From contig CAYSJU010000009.1 in NCBI GenBank assembly GCA_964431495.1, forward strand, positions 9,501 to 73,500: a stretch of 64,000 nucleotides of DNA, in the 5' to 3' direction. This DNA comes from CAYSJU01 sp964431495 (lineage in GTDB: Bacteria; Omnitrophota; Gorgyraeia; Tantalellales; Tantalellaceae). A program made the translations under genes and the position numbers. The notes under the pieces are model-generated. The model did not search any database and was not told the origin of the DNA. It saw only the letters and a program-made list of their open reading frames with translations. Below, one piece after another: positions 42,918 to 51,436 of the stretch (positions within the stretch are counted from its first letter, which is position 1; each line of letters starts with the position of its first letter).

Positions 42918-44299
42918 GTCTTGTCATATCTTTTCTGGCGCTTGAGATCACCGGCGCGGTTTTTGTTTTCATGGTCATGCTGAGCGTCAGGTCCGGGTGC
43001 GGGCTGTCGGAGCTCATGCCGCTTTCTTTTTTGACAGGCACAGGTATAGCGGCATACCAGCTTTTCGTGTATCATCTTGCCGGCGTGAGATTCACGTTCC
43101 AGAGCGTTTCCATGATCCCTCTCATTTTTGTCCTGCTCGCCGGTTTCTTTCTTGTTTTTAAGAGGGCCGATCTAAAGCAAACCTTTCTTTTTTCAAGGCC
43201 GCTGGAGGGGGCGACACTGCTGGAGAAGCTGCTTTTTGCCGGCGTAGTCCTGCAGATATTATGGGTCTTGTTCCTGGTCCTGCCGGTCCCTGTTCATTCG
43301 CACGACGCGGTCGCCAATTACGCGCTGAAAGCGAAGATCTTTTATTTTAATCAGGGCATGCCGGCGCACTTTCTGAACTGGCCCGAAGAGGTGATAGCCC
43401 ACCCGGACTATCCGCTTCTTTTGCCTTTTCTCATGACATGGATATATGAATTCACGGGATTTAATGATTTCCTGGTGAACCTGGTGATGCCGCTTATTTA
43501 CGTGGCTTTTCTCGCGCTGTTTTACGCCTTGATGAAAAAATTCTTTAAAAGGGCCTATTCAATGTTGATCGTGTTTTTTCTTGCCACCGTACCACAGCTG
43601 GCTGATTATGCCACGGTGATCCATGCGGACCTTATTTTCACGGCATTTATCACCTGCGCGTTCATCTATTTCGTGACGTATATGCGGAATACGGAAAGGG
43701 CCGCCCTGGTCTTTTCATCGGTTTTATTCGGGGTTTCCCTGTGGGTAAAGAACGAAGCCATGGTATTCGTAGCGGCTTTTTTTATGGCGCTCATCATTTT
43801 TTGCATAAAGACATCCAGGCGCGCCGGTAAGTTTAATTTTATGGATATATTTGTCGCCTTTGTTATAATAGCGGTCATCGCGGCGCCGTGGTTTTGCTTG
43901 AAGATATCAGCAGGTGCGGTCAACAGCGATATGGATCTCTCAAAAGTCACCATGGGGAGCATCTGGCAGAACGTGAAAGATATCCCGGTTTTGCTCAACC
44001 TGTTCCAGCAGGAAGTTTTCGGCCCCAAGAAATGGAATATTTTCTGGATACTCGTGTTTGGCTGCGCGATCTGGAAACACAAGTCTTTATGGAAGGGAGA
44101 GGTCTTCTATATAACTTTTTTCCTGCTGGTTTCTGCGATAGGATATTTTGCCGCGTACATGTGTATAACAGGAGGCGATCTGTATTTTTACGTAAACACT
44201 ACCATTTCGCGTTTCATGCTGCACTTTACCGGCGTAGCCGCCTTTTTACTGGCGAACCTCATATGGGATGATGCGCGAGTTGTGATGAGCAGGGGATAG
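42914..44299 (+). CDS. GT39-like polytopic membrane glycosyltransferase
   Basis: 461 residues with about eleven to thirteen hydrophobic helices. The long loop after the early helices has VPVHSHDAVANYALKAKIFYF with an Asp in the position used by PMT-type enzymes, then NWPEEVIAHPDYPLLLPF, a pattern typical of this GT-C group. It would use a polyprenyl-phosphate sugar in the periplasm. The GTG start overlaps the small anchored protein's stop, which suggests the two subunits assemble together. Confidence 0.78.
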   Translation: MSLVISFLALEITGAVFVFMVMLSVRSGCGLSELMPLSFLTGTGIAAYQLFVYHLAGVRFTFQSVSMIPLIFVLLAGFFLVFKRADLKQTFLFSRPLEGATLLEKLLFAGVVLQILWVLFLVLPVPVHSHDAVANYALKAKIFYFNQGMPAHFLNWPEEVIAHPDYPLLLPFLMTWIYEFTGFNDFLVNLVMPLIYVAFLALFYALMKKFFKRAYSMLIVFFLATVPQLADYATVIHADLIFTAFITCAFIYFVTYMRNTERAALVFSSVLFGVSLWVKNEAMVFVAAFFMALIIFCIKTSRRAGKFNFMDIFVAFVIIAVIAAPWFCLKISAGAVNSDMDLSKVTMGSIWQNVKDIPVLLNLFQQEVFGPKKWNIFWILVFGCAIWKHKSLWKGEVFYITFFLLVSAIGYFAAYMCITGGDLYFYVNTTISRFMLHFTGVAAFLLANLIWDDARVVMSRG

Positions 44300-44347
44300 G
44301 ATATCAGAATATCAGGCAAGAAGCCGGATATCCTGCTAACTGCTGAT
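44299..44347. repeat. Degenerate heptad repeat with inverted ends
   Basis: Seven 7-bp units between the membrane transferase and the GmhB-like gene. The first is GGATATC and the fifth is GATATCC, its reverse complement; the last two are TGCTAAC and TGCTGAT. The agreement between units is weaker than in the other arrays. Confidence 0.55.
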
Positions 44348-44366
44348 TTTAAAAGTGAGGAGATAG

Positions 44367-44933
44367 ATGGAGGAGAAATATGTATTCCTGGACAGGGATG
44401 GAGTGATCAATGAGGACGGCTGGGGATGGACCGAATACGGCTATATAACTCGACGGAAAGACTTTCGTTTTTTACCCGGCGTTTTGGAAGCGTTAAAGAA
44501 AATAGCGGATGCCGGTTACAGGTGCGTGATCATTTCCAACCAGCAGGGTGTTGGCAAAGGGTATTTCACGGACAAAGAGCTTTCTGAAGTAACAAACGGG
44601 ATGATAGATGTCATAAATGAGGCCGGCGGGGATATCGCCGGTGTTTACTATTGCACTCATACGGAAGAAGAGAAGTGCGGCTGTCGTAAGCCTGAAGCCG
44701 GACTTTTTTTCAAGGCAAGGGAGGAGCTTGGGATAGGCGACCTGCGGGATAAATATTATATAGGAGACACTGAACGCGATATCAAGGCCGGCGAGAAAGC
44801 GGGCCTGAGGACGATCCTGGTCCTTTCGGGGAAAACTTCCGGGGAAGAGGCGCGGGAGTGGAAGCATAAGCCCGGCGATATATGCGAGGACCTGACCGAA
44901 GCGGTCGATCTGATAATAGAAAGGAGATCATGA
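44367..44933 (+). CDS. gmhB: D-glycero-D-manno-heptose-1,7-bisphosphate 7-phosphatase (HAD-IIIA)
   Basis: 188 residues, the usual GmhB size. FLDRDGVINED gives nucleophile Asp9 and Asp11; IISNQQGVGKGYF is motif II; CTHTEEEKCGCRKP is the zinc-binding loop that separates GmhB and HisB-type phosphatases from other HADs; YIGDTERDIKAG is motif IV. It removes the 7-phosphate during ADP-heptose synthesis, which fits the three GT9 genes. Histidinol phosphatase is the only close alternative. Confidence 0.9.
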   Translation: MEEKYVFLDRDGVINEDGWGWTEYGYITRRKDFRFLPGVLEALKKIADAGYRCVIISNQQGVGKGYFTDKELSEVTNGMIDVINEAGGDIAGVYYCTHTEEEKCGCRKPEAGLFFKAREELGIGDLRDKYYIGDTERDIKAGEKAGLRTILVLSGKTSGEEAREWKHKPGDICEDLTEAVDLIIERRS

Positions 44934-46063
44934 AGAAGATCCTTATTCTTTACTCAACAGGAGGCATGGGGCACAAAAAAGCGGCGGTCGCGATACTGAA
45001 GGCTTTCCAGAAAAAAGCAGGCGGGGACATAGAGGTAAAGAACATAGACACGCTTGATTACGGGAACAGTTTTTACAGGTTCCTTTACATTAATTTTTAT
45101 GTTTTCATGATGACCCGCGGCAGATGGCTCTGGGGCATCCTGTACCATCTCTCCAATAACCGTATTGCGGATAGTATGCTGCGCAGGGTCCGCCAGTCCC
45201 TGGACTTGAAGAACCTGATAGGTTTTGAGGACATGCTTTTAAAGGAGAGGCCCGACGCGATAGTTACGACGCATTTTATACTTCCGGGAATTGCGGGCGC
45301 GATAAAGAGGTACAAGGATTTCGATCCGAGGCTGTACGTGGTAATAACCGATTATGGGCCGCATTCCTTCTGGCTGTCGGATCATATAGACAAGTTCTTT
45401 ATCGGGGCGGAAGCAGTGTTGCCTGAACTCGTGAAAAGGGGGATACCGGAGGAGAAGGTAGCCGTTACCGGGATCCCGACGGTCGAGGAATTTTCCAGGG
45501 AGTTTGACGTCGATGAGTTGCGCAGGACCTATGGTCTGGACGCGGGCAAAAGCACTATATTTATTTTAAGCGGTGGGTTCGGGGTCGGCCCCCTGGAGTC
45601 TATCCTGCTTTCGCTGTGTTCCTGCCGTCCCGACATACAGGTGATGATCGTCTGTGGGCACAATAAAAGAGCGTTTGATAATATCAGCCTGTTAAAGGAA
45701 AAGCTGAACTACCCGGTGAAGCTTTTCGGGTTCACGGATAAGGTCCCCGAGCTTATGGCCGCCTCGGACCTCATGATAACCAAGGCCGGCGGCATAAGCG
45801 TTACAGAGGCGTTGAATATGCGGCTTCCCATGATATTGTTCGAGTCGATCCCCGGGCAGGAAACATGGAACGAAGAGCTCCTGCTCAGAGCCGGTGCGGC
45901 GGAAAGAGCCGGCAGCATGAAGGAAATACCCGATCTGGTAAACCGTTTGCTTTTGTCAGCGGAGGCTTATAATTCGGTCAAGGCCGGGATCGATAAGATC
46001 CGCCGCCCCCGCGCCGCGGAGACGATCGTAGACGTGGTGTTAAAGGAGCTGGGAGAGGTCTAG
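44930..46063 (+). CDS. MurG/MGDG-synthase-like glycosyltransferase (GT28)
   Basis: 377 residues from ATG 44930, overlapping the GmhB stop (ATGA) with AAAGGAG upstream. LILYSTGGMGHKKAAVAILKAF is the MGDG-synthase N-terminal acceptor loop; VVITDYGPHSFWL follows; the donor lobe has FILSGGFGVGPLESIL, KLFGFTDKVPELMAASDLMITKAGGISVTEALNMRLPMILFESIPGQE. Family members glycosylate diacylglycerol or lipid-like acceptors at the inner membrane. A membrane glycolipid or lipid A-core acceptor is likely; it is not MurG itself. Confidence 0.88.
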   Translation: MKKILILYSTGGMGHKKAAVAILKAFQKKAGGDIEVKNIDTLDYGNSFYRFLYINFYVFMMTRGRWLWGILYHLSNNRIADSMLRRVRQSLDLKNLIGFEDMLLKERPDAIVTTHFILPGIAGAIKRYKDFDPRLYVVITDYGPHSFWLSDHIDKFFIGAEAVLPELVKRGIPEEKVAVTGIPTVEEFSREFDVDELRRTYGLDAGKSTIFILSGGFGVGPLESILLSLCSCRPDIQVMIVCGHNKRAFDNISLLKEKLNYPVKLFGFTDKVPELMAASDLMITKAGGISVTEALNMRLPMILFESIPGQETWNEELLLRAGAAERAGSMKEIPDLVNRLLLSAEAYNSVKAGIDKIRRPRAAETIVDVVLKELGEV

Positions 46064-46109
46064 GCGGTGATTTATCCGCCCTGACGCAGGGGCTCGATTT
46101 ATCGGGCCC
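46063..46109. repeat. Pair of REP-like palindromes with GATTTATC loops
   Basis: Two adjacent hairpins, GGCGG/CCGCC (46063-46080) and GGGCTC/GGGCCC-type arms (46089-46109), both enclose a GATTTATC loop. A third degraded copy may follow at about 46122-46140. This is the form of REP/BIME elements. The first overlaps the stop of the preceding gene and may also serve as a terminator-like end. Confidence 0.75.
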
Positions 46110-46150
46110 AAGAATAATACGTGATTTGATTTATTAAACCCTGAATCATA

Positions 46151-46861
46151 ATGAATAACGAGATCCGAGAAATAATCGAGGGATTAAAGTTAGCGATCGA
46201 ATCCGAGAAATTGGCGGGTAATGACGAGATATGTTTTCCGGAAAAAAGGAAGGAAGAAAACGTGCCCGGGGAAAAGGAATTAAAGACGCTTGAGAAAGAG
46301 GTGCTGAATTGCCGCCGGTGTCCGCTCTCCAAGACCAGGACAAACGTTGTGTTCGGCGAAGGCGATCCCAATGCGAAACTGATGTTCGTAGGAGAAGCTC
46401 CCGGAGCTGATGAAGACATACAGGGGCGGCCATTTGTCGGCCGGGCCGGGCAGTTGCTGACAAAGATCATAGGATCCATAGGGCTGAAGCGGGAGGATGT
46501 TTTCATAGGGAATATCCTGAAGTGCCGTCCTCCGGGTAACAGGAACCCATTGCCGGCCGAGATCGCGGTCTGTAAGGCTTATCTTGAGGAGCAGATCGAT
46601 CTTATACGACCCGAAGTTATCTGCGCGCTCGGAAAGTTCGCGGCCCAGACCCTTTTGAACACCGAGACGCCCATAAGCAGGCTGCGCGGGAAGTTCTATG
46701 ATTACCGGGGAGTCAAACTCATGCCCACCTACCACCCAGCGTATCTTTTGCGCAATCCTGATGGCAAGGGGGCCGTGTGGGAGGATATGAAGTTGGTGGC
46801 CAGGGAATTGGGCCTGAAGATCCCACGGGGACGCAGGGACTCAGGTAGGGGTGTGGGGTAA
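46151..46861 (+). CDS. Type 4 uracil-DNA glycosylase
   Basis: 236 residues. After a 45-residue charged N-terminal extension come the family hallmarks: CRRCPLSKTRTNVVFGEG (first Cys pair of the Fe-S cluster), FVGEAPGADEDIQGRPFVGRAGQLL (uracil pocket), GNILKCRPPGNRNP and AVCK (other cluster Cys), and the late YHPAYLLRNP. It removes uracil from DNA. The remaining Cys needed for the 4Fe-4S cluster are present. The gene begins a housekeeping segment unrelated to the glycan cluster. Confidence 0.94.
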   Translation: MNNEIREIIEGLKLAIESEKLAGNDEICFPEKRKEENVPGEKELKTLEKEVLNCRRCPLSKTRTNVVFGEGDPNAKLMFVGEAPGADEDIQGRPFVGRAGQLLTKIIGSIGLKREDVFIGNILKCRPPGNRNPLPAEIAVCKAYLEEQIDLIRPEVICALGKFAAQTLLNTETPISRLRGKFYDYRGVKLMPTYHPAYLLRNPDGKGAVWEDMKLVARELGLKIPRGRRDSGRGVG

Positions 46862-46872
46862 AACGGTGTATA

Positions 46873-47017
46873 GGCACAAATGGGATGTTTCTACCAGAGG
46901 ATTAAAACTTCTATTTCGGTGATATGTAAAAGAAAATTAGTTTTTCCAAGGTCGGCCGCATGGTGGTATTAATGAGTTAGGACGTCAATCCTCTGTACGA
47001 AACACCCCATTTGTGCC
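46873..47017. repeat. 145-bp inverted-repeat element (31-bp arms, 83-bp loop)
   Basis: Arm 46873-46903 is matched by the reverse complement of 46987-47017 at all but four positions. Pairing can continue outwards after a 2+2 internal loop (46865-46870 with 47020-47025). This suggests a long irregular hairpin RNA, or a MITE-like element. No target-site duplication is obvious, which slightly favours an RNA structure. Confidence 0.75.
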
Positions 47018-47087
47018 CCTGCTCCATTATAGAGGGGCGGGGCCGACAGCTGAAAGGCCGAGTCGAGGAATCTAAGCTAGTGGATCA

Positions 47088-47166
47088 AGGTATCGGGACA
47101 CCAGGGTGCAGGATACCAGGGTATCAGGGAAAAAAGGCGCAGAGAGATGCTGGATGCTAGATGAAA
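47088..47166. repeat. Heptad repeats upstream of priA
   Basis: A CAGGGTA-like series (GTGCAGG, ATACCAG, GTATCAG phases) is followed by three clean units GATGCTG, GATGCTA and GATGAAA at 47146-47166. The last overlaps an in-frame ATG, which argues against that ATG as the priA start. Confidence 0.65.
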
Positions 47167-47211
47167 ATCCATGCCCTGCTCAAACCAGTTCAAACATGCT
47201 TGGAGTTTAAC

Positions 47212-49203
47212 ATGGCTGAATATGTAGAAGTTGCGACGAGTTTGCCCATTGACCGGACCTTTCAGTATAAGGTGACGGGGAAGGAGCAGTATGCCCCTGA
47301 AGTGGGGAAGCGGGTTTTCATCCCTTTCCGCAACAAGAAGCGCGTGGGGTATATCGCGGAACTGGAAGACGAACCAATGGTCGAAGACCCCAGGCCCCTT
47401 ATTGACGTGATCGACGAGTATCCTGTCTTTACGCCGGAAATGATAGCTCTGGCAAGATGGATGAAGGACTATTATCTGTGTTCATGGGGCGAGGCCCTGG
47501 AAGCCATGATACCCGGGGCGCTGAAAAGGGGAAAAACCTCCATGGTTTCCCGTATCGAGGAAAAGAGGGAGGTTGTAGCGTCCACTGAACCGCACAAACC
47601 GAACAGGGAACAGGCCATAGTCCTGAAAGACGTCAATAAATGTATTGATGAAGGCAGGCACGAGGTCTTTCTGCTTCACGGCATTACCGGAAGCGGTAAG
47701 ACAGAGATATACCTCCAGGCAATGGACCATGTCCTTGAAACAGGACGATCCGGGGTAGTGCTGGTGCCGGAAATATCACTCACGCCCCAGACCGTTGAGC
47801 GCTTCACCTCGAGGTTCGGGGATAAAGTAGCGGTATTCCATTCAAAGATGCTGCAAAGCGCCAGGTTCAAAGAATGGAAAAGGATCAGGGACGGAGAAGC
47901 GCGGATAGTGGTCGGACCCCGTTCCGCTGTTTTCAGTCCGTTCAAGGACCCGGGGATATTCATCGTGGACGAAGAGCATGAGCCGAGTTATAAACAGGAA
48001 GACGTGCCGAGGTATCATGCCCGCGAGGTTGCTATAAAGAGAGCCCGGATAGCGGGTGCGCCTGTTATTCTCGGCAGTGCGACGCCGTCTCTGGAGTCAT
48101 ATTACAAGGCCGTGCACGGAGAATATCATCTTGTGGAACTGACCCAGAGGATCAAGGAAAAAAAGCTTCCCAGGGTCAAGCTTGTTGACATGAGGATGGA
48201 GTTTGATACACGAGTGGGAAGAGAGGTCATATCCCATGTCATGGCAGAAGCTTTGTCCGGTGATATCAAAAAAAAGCAGCAAGCCCTTATTTTTCTGAAC
48301 CGGAGAGGGTTTTCGACCTTTGTGAACTGCCGGAAGTGCGGGTTCGTGATCAAATGCTCCAAGTGCGATTCACCCATGGTGTTCCATCATGAGAAGAATG
48401 AGCTCATATGTCATTACTGCAACAGGAGGACCCCTCCTCCCAGGCTCTGCCCTGCCTGCGAAGAGGATTACCTGATGTATAAGGGGACAGGGACGCAGAA
48501 GGTGGAGTCTGAATTAAAACAGATACTGCCTGGAGCGAGGATCTCCCGGATGGACAGTGATACAATGGCGAAAAGAGGGGCGCACGCCAAAGTGTTGAAG
48601 GATTTCAAGGACCATAAGATAGACATAATCGTCGGTACCCAGATGATAGCCAAGGGGCTGGATTTTCCCAGGGTCACGCAGGTGGGCGTTGTTTCGGCTG
48701 ATGCAAACCTGAACCTGCCAGACTTTCGTTCCGGGGAACGGACGTTTAACCTTATTACCCAGGTCGCGGGCCGCGCCGGAAGAGGGGATCTGGTGGGAGA
48801 GGTCATCGTGCAGACGTATACACCGGAGCATTACGCGGTAGGCCTGGCTGCCAAGCATGATTATCGAGCTTTCTATAAAAAAGAAATAGAAGCCCGGCGC
48901 GAACTGGAGTTCCCTCCTTTTGTCAATCTAATAAAGATGACATTGAGGGCCAGGAAGGAAGACAACGTGATGAAGAGCGCCGAACGCCTCGCGAAACGGC
49001 TTTTAAAGAAATTTCCGGAGGAGAGCATCATCGGGCCGGCCCCATCGCCCATGGCCAGGCTGCGGGGTTATTACCGGTGGAATATTCTTATCAAGACAAA
49101 AGACCTGGGCAAGACGACTAAAGACTTGCGTAAGGTTTTAAGAGGCTTTTCTAAAGGGACCGGTGTGCTCATGGCCGTTGACGTTGATCCCATGAGCATG
49201 TGA
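47212..49203 (+). CDS. priA: Primosomal protein N' (replication restart helicase PriA)
   Basis: 663 residues from ATG 47212 with a GGAG six bases upstream; ATG 47161 lies in repeat sequence. The N-terminal 3'-DNA-binding domain covers about 100 residues (ATSLPIDRTFQYKV). Helicase motif I HGITGSGKTEIY is at about 156-167, IVDEEHEPSYKQED is DEEH motif II, GSATPSLESY is motif III. A zinc-binding insert with CRKCG, CSKCD, CHYCN and CPAC lies before KGTGTQKVE and GTQMIAKGLDFP. It reloads the replication machinery at stalled forks. Confidence 0.97.
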   Translation: MAEYVEVATSLPIDRTFQYKVTGKEQYAPEVGKRVFIPFRNKKRVGYIAELEDEPMVEDPRPLIDVIDEYPVFTPEMIALARWMKDYYLCSWGEALEAMIPGALKRGKTSMVSRIEEKREVVASTEPHKPNREQAIVLKDVNKCIDEGRHEVFLLHGITGSGKTEIYLQAMDHVLETGRSGVVLVPEISLTPQTVERFTSRFGDKVAVFHSKMLQSARFKEWKRIRDGEARIVVGPRSAVFSPFKDPGIFIVDEEHEPSYKQEDVPRYHAREVAIKRARIAGAPVILGSATPSLESYYKAVHGEYHLVELTQRIKEKKLPRVKLVDMRMEFDTRVGREVISHVMAEALSGDIKKKQQALIFLNRRGFSTFVNCRKCGFVIKCSKCDSPMVFHHEKNELICHYCNRRTPPPRLCPACEEDYLMYKGTGTQKVESELKQILPGARISRMDSDTMAKRGAHAKVLKDFKDHKIDIIVGTQMIAKGLDFPRVTQVGVVSADANLNLPDFRSGERTFNLITQVAGRAGRGDLVGEVIVQTYTPEHYAVGLAAKHDYRAFYKKEIEARRELEFPPFVNLIKMTLRARKEDNVMKSAERLAKRLLKKFPEESIIGPAPSPMARLRGYYRWNILIKTKDLGKTTKDLRKVLRGFSKGTGVLMAVDVDPMSM

Positions 49204-49216
49204 AGGAGATGTGATT

Positions 49217-50152
49217 ATGAAAATTATTTTTTTTGGAACAGGAAAGTTCGGTTTGCCAACGCTGAAGAAGCTGCTGCAAAGCCGGCATGATGTCCTGGCA
49301 GTGGTGACCCAGCCAGACGCCAGCAAGGGGCGCGGTTGGAACGTGTTTCCCACTTCGGTAAAAGCGTTCATAGAAAAAGCGGCCCCTGATATTGAGGTGC
49401 TTCAGCCTTCAGAAGTATCGGATCCGGTATTCATCGGACACATAAGGTCAATAGACGCGGATGTATTTGTGGTAGTTGATTACGGCCAGATTTTGGATAA
49501 GCAGCTACTGGAACTTCCGAAAGAATACAGCGTAAATCTTCACCCCTCGCTTTTACCCGCGTACCGCGGCGCAGCGCCCGTGAACCGGGCAATATTGAAC
49601 GGGGACAGGGAGACGGGTAATACCGTGATAAAGATGACGGAAAAAATGGATGCCGGTGCTATAATCGCCCAGGAGAAAACGTTGATAGGCGACGAGGAGA
49701 ACGCCCCCGAACTTATTGAACGGCTTGCGAAAAGCGGAGCCGACCTTTTGTTGAAGACCCTCGATCTGATCGGATCAGGAAAGGCGCGGCCAATATCACA
49801 GGACGAAGCAGATGTTTCTTACGCTCCCAAGCTTCAGAAAAAAGAAGGAAAGATAGACTGGGGAACCCCCGCCTCTGATCTTGCGCGCAAAATAAGGGCC
49901 ATGCAGCCCTGGCCGGGCGCTTTCACTTTGATCGACGGAAAGGTGCTGAAAATATTCAAAACCTGTGTAATTGCCTCGGGTGAAGAAGAGGGAACACCCG
50001 GCACGGTCATAGACGAGAACGAATTTGTCGTAAAAGCCGGTAGAGACGCTTTGCGTATAGACGTACTCCAGATCGAAGGTAAAAGAAAAATGCCCAGGGA
50101 TGAGTTCCTCAGGGGACAGAAGGTCACAAAGGGAAAAGTACTGGGAGTTTGA
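49217..50152 (+). CDS. fmt: Methionyl-tRNA formyltransferase
   Basis: 311 residues from ATG 49217; AAGGAG is seven bases upstream, whereas GTG 49211 is only one base away. The motif set is complete: FFGTGKFGLPTLKKLL, VTQPDASKGRG, VVDYGQIL, NLHPSLLPAYRGAAPVNRAI and KMDAGAIIAQ, with the C-terminal domain (MQPWPGAFTL). It formylates Met-tRNA for translation initiation. It follows priA directly; the common partner def is not present between or after them. Confidence 0.97.
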   Translation: MKIIFFGTGKFGLPTLKKLLQSRHDVLAVVTQPDASKGRGWNVFPTSVKAFIEKAAPDIEVLQPSEVSDPVFIGHIRSIDADVFVVVDYGQILDKQLLELPKEYSVNLHPSLLPAYRGAAPVNRAILNGDRETGNTVIKMTEKMDAGAIIAQEKTLIGDEENAPELIERLAKSGADLLLKTLDLIGSGKARPISQDEADVSYAPKLQKKEGKIDWGTPASDLARKIRAMQPWPGAFTLIDGKVLKIFKTCVIASGEEEGTPGTVIDENEFVVKAGRDALRIDVLQIEGKRKMPRDEFLRGQKVTKGKVLGV

Positions 50153-50175
50153 TTTTCTAAAAACAGATCCCCGCC

Positions 50176-50239
50176 GGGATGACATCCCCCCCGTGATATG
50201 TATTTTTTTATTGCATATTTTTTTTCATGAGTATATAAT
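50176..50239 (+). promoter_or_regulatory. Sigma70-type promoter for gap
   Basis: TTGCAT at 50211-50216 and a consensus TATAAT at 50234-50239 are separated by 17 bp, giving a transcript start near 50246 and a leader of about 85 bases. A short GGGATG-CATCCC palindrome at 50176-50188, with a T-run 15 bases later, may weakly end fmt transcription. Confidence 0.8.
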
Positions 50240-50329
50240 CACTTTTCAATTAGATCATTTTGGGTATCATTGGAAATACCCGTTGGAAGCAGGCGAATTA
50301 TTTTTAAATGAATAAGAAGGAGGATCGAA

Positions 50330-51337
50330 ATGGCAGTGAAAATAGGGATCAATGGTTTTGGAAGAATAGGGAGAATGGTATTCAGGATAATCGAAAAAAG
50401 GGACGACATGCAAGTTGTTTCCATCAATGATCTTACCGATGCTAAGACCCTGGCCCATCTATTGAAATACGATTCGGTTCACGGGAAGTTTGACGGAACC
50501 GTGGAGGCCAAGGACAGCAGCATCGTGGTGGACGGCAGGGAGGTCCAGATCACGAGCGTCAAAAGTCCCACTGAGCTGGGATGGGGTAAACTGGGAGTCG
50601 ATATAGTACTGGAGGCAACCGGCGTTTTCAGGAAGAAAGCGCAGATAGAACAGCATATCCAGGCCGGGGCGAAAAAGGTGCTCCTCACGGTCCCCGCGAA
50701 AGATGAGATAGACAACATGATAGTCATGGGCGTTAATGAGGATGCATTAAAAGAATCTGATAAGATCGTTTCCAACGCGTCATGTACTACCAACTGTCTG
50801 GCCCCGATGGTAAAAGTCCTGAACGATACTTTTAAGCTCAAATACGGTCTTATGACCACTGTCCACGCGTACACGAATGACCAGAGGATACTGGACCTTC
50901 CGCACAGTGACCTGAGAAGGGCGAGGGCCGCGGCGGAAAGCACGATCCCGACCACGACCGGCGCGGCTAAGGCGGCCGGTAAGGTCATTCCGGAATTAGC
51001 AGGCAAACTTAATGGTATGGCCATGAGGGTTCCGGTAAAAGACGGTTCTATCGTGGATTTTGTGGCGGAAGTCGAAAAGGAAGCTACGATCGAGGCGATA
51101 AATGAAGCCATGAAACAGGCCGCGCAGGGTCCAATGAAAGGGATCATGGAATATACCGATGAGCCGATAGTATCGGTCGATATTATCGGGAACACACATT
51201 CCTGTATATTCGATTCCCTTTGCACGATGACCATGGGTAAGACAATGGTAAAGGTCATCGGCTGGTATGACAATGAATTCGGATATTCCTGCAGGGTGGT
51301 GGACCTTATGGGGCTTCTCATAAAAAAGGGCCTGTAG
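50330..51337 (+). CDS. gap: Glyceraldehyde-3-phosphate dehydrogenase, type I
   Basis: 335 residues. INGFGRIGRMVFR is the NAD loop, and ASCTTNCLAPMVKVL holds the catalytic Cys. TTVHAYTNDQ, RRARAAAESTIPTTTGAAKA and WYDNEFGYSCRVVDL complete the family pattern. It catalyses the oxidising or reducing step between glyceraldehyde-3-phosphate and 1,3-bisphosphoglycerate. GAAGGAGG precedes ATG 50330 at good spacing. It heads the gap-pgk-tpiA-secG block. Confidence 0.98.
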   Translation: MAVKIGINGFGRIGRMVFRIIEKRDDMQVVSINDLTDAKTLAHLLKYDSVHGKFDGTVEAKDSSIVVDGREVQITSVKSPTELGWGKLGVDIVLEATGVFRKKAQIEQHIQAGAKKVLLTVPAKDEIDNMIVMGVNEDALKESDKIVSNASCTTNCLAPMVKVLNDTFKLKYGLMTTVHAYTNDQRILDLPHSDLRRARAAAESTIPTTTGAAKAAGKVIPELAGKLNGMAMRVPVKDGSIVDFVAEVEKEATIEAINEAMKQAAQGPMKGIMEYTDEPIVSVDIIGNTHSCIFDSLCTMTMGKTMVKVIGWYDNEFGYSCRVVDLMGLLIKKGL

Positions 51338-51390
51338 AACCAATTACATTATGTTATGGGCAATGGGTATACTTTTCGGTGTAAAATAAA

Positions 51391-51427
51391 CGTAGTTGTA
51401 GGCCACCCTTAAGGGTGGCCTGCTACG
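51391..51427. terminator. Strong hairpin between gap and pgk
   Basis: CGTAG pairs with CTACG around a perfect inner dyad, AGGCCACCCTT with AAGGGTGGCCT. The structure has no T-run directly after it, so it is more a REP-like hairpin or mRNA stabiliser than a classical terminator; the following T-rich palindrome may do the terminating. Confidence 0.65.
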
Positions 51428-51436
51428 AGTAATCAG

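Larger units (their letters stand above)
46862..47211. other. 350-bp intergenic region before priA with inverted repeat and heptads
   Basis: The stretch holds a near-perfect inverted repeat (46873-47017) and degenerate 7-bp repeats (about 47088-47166). An open frame at 47161-47211 in phase with priA is better explained as repeat sequence than as protein. No tRNA or promoter I would defend is present. Confidence 0.7.

Noticed and set aside
46873..47017. Insertion sequence with terminal inverted repeats
   Set aside because: There is no transposase, the centre is only 83 bp, and I see no target-site duplication; a structured RNA or MITE is kept as an open finding instead.
46873..47047. tmRNA, RNase P RNA, SRP RNA or a named riboswitch
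   Set aside because: None of the conserved sequence blocks of those RNAs is present.
50479..51321. A 280-residue minus-strand open frame opposite gap
   Set aside because: The plus strand encodes an unmistakable GAPDH; the antisense product is Ser/Ala-rich without motifs or ribosome site.
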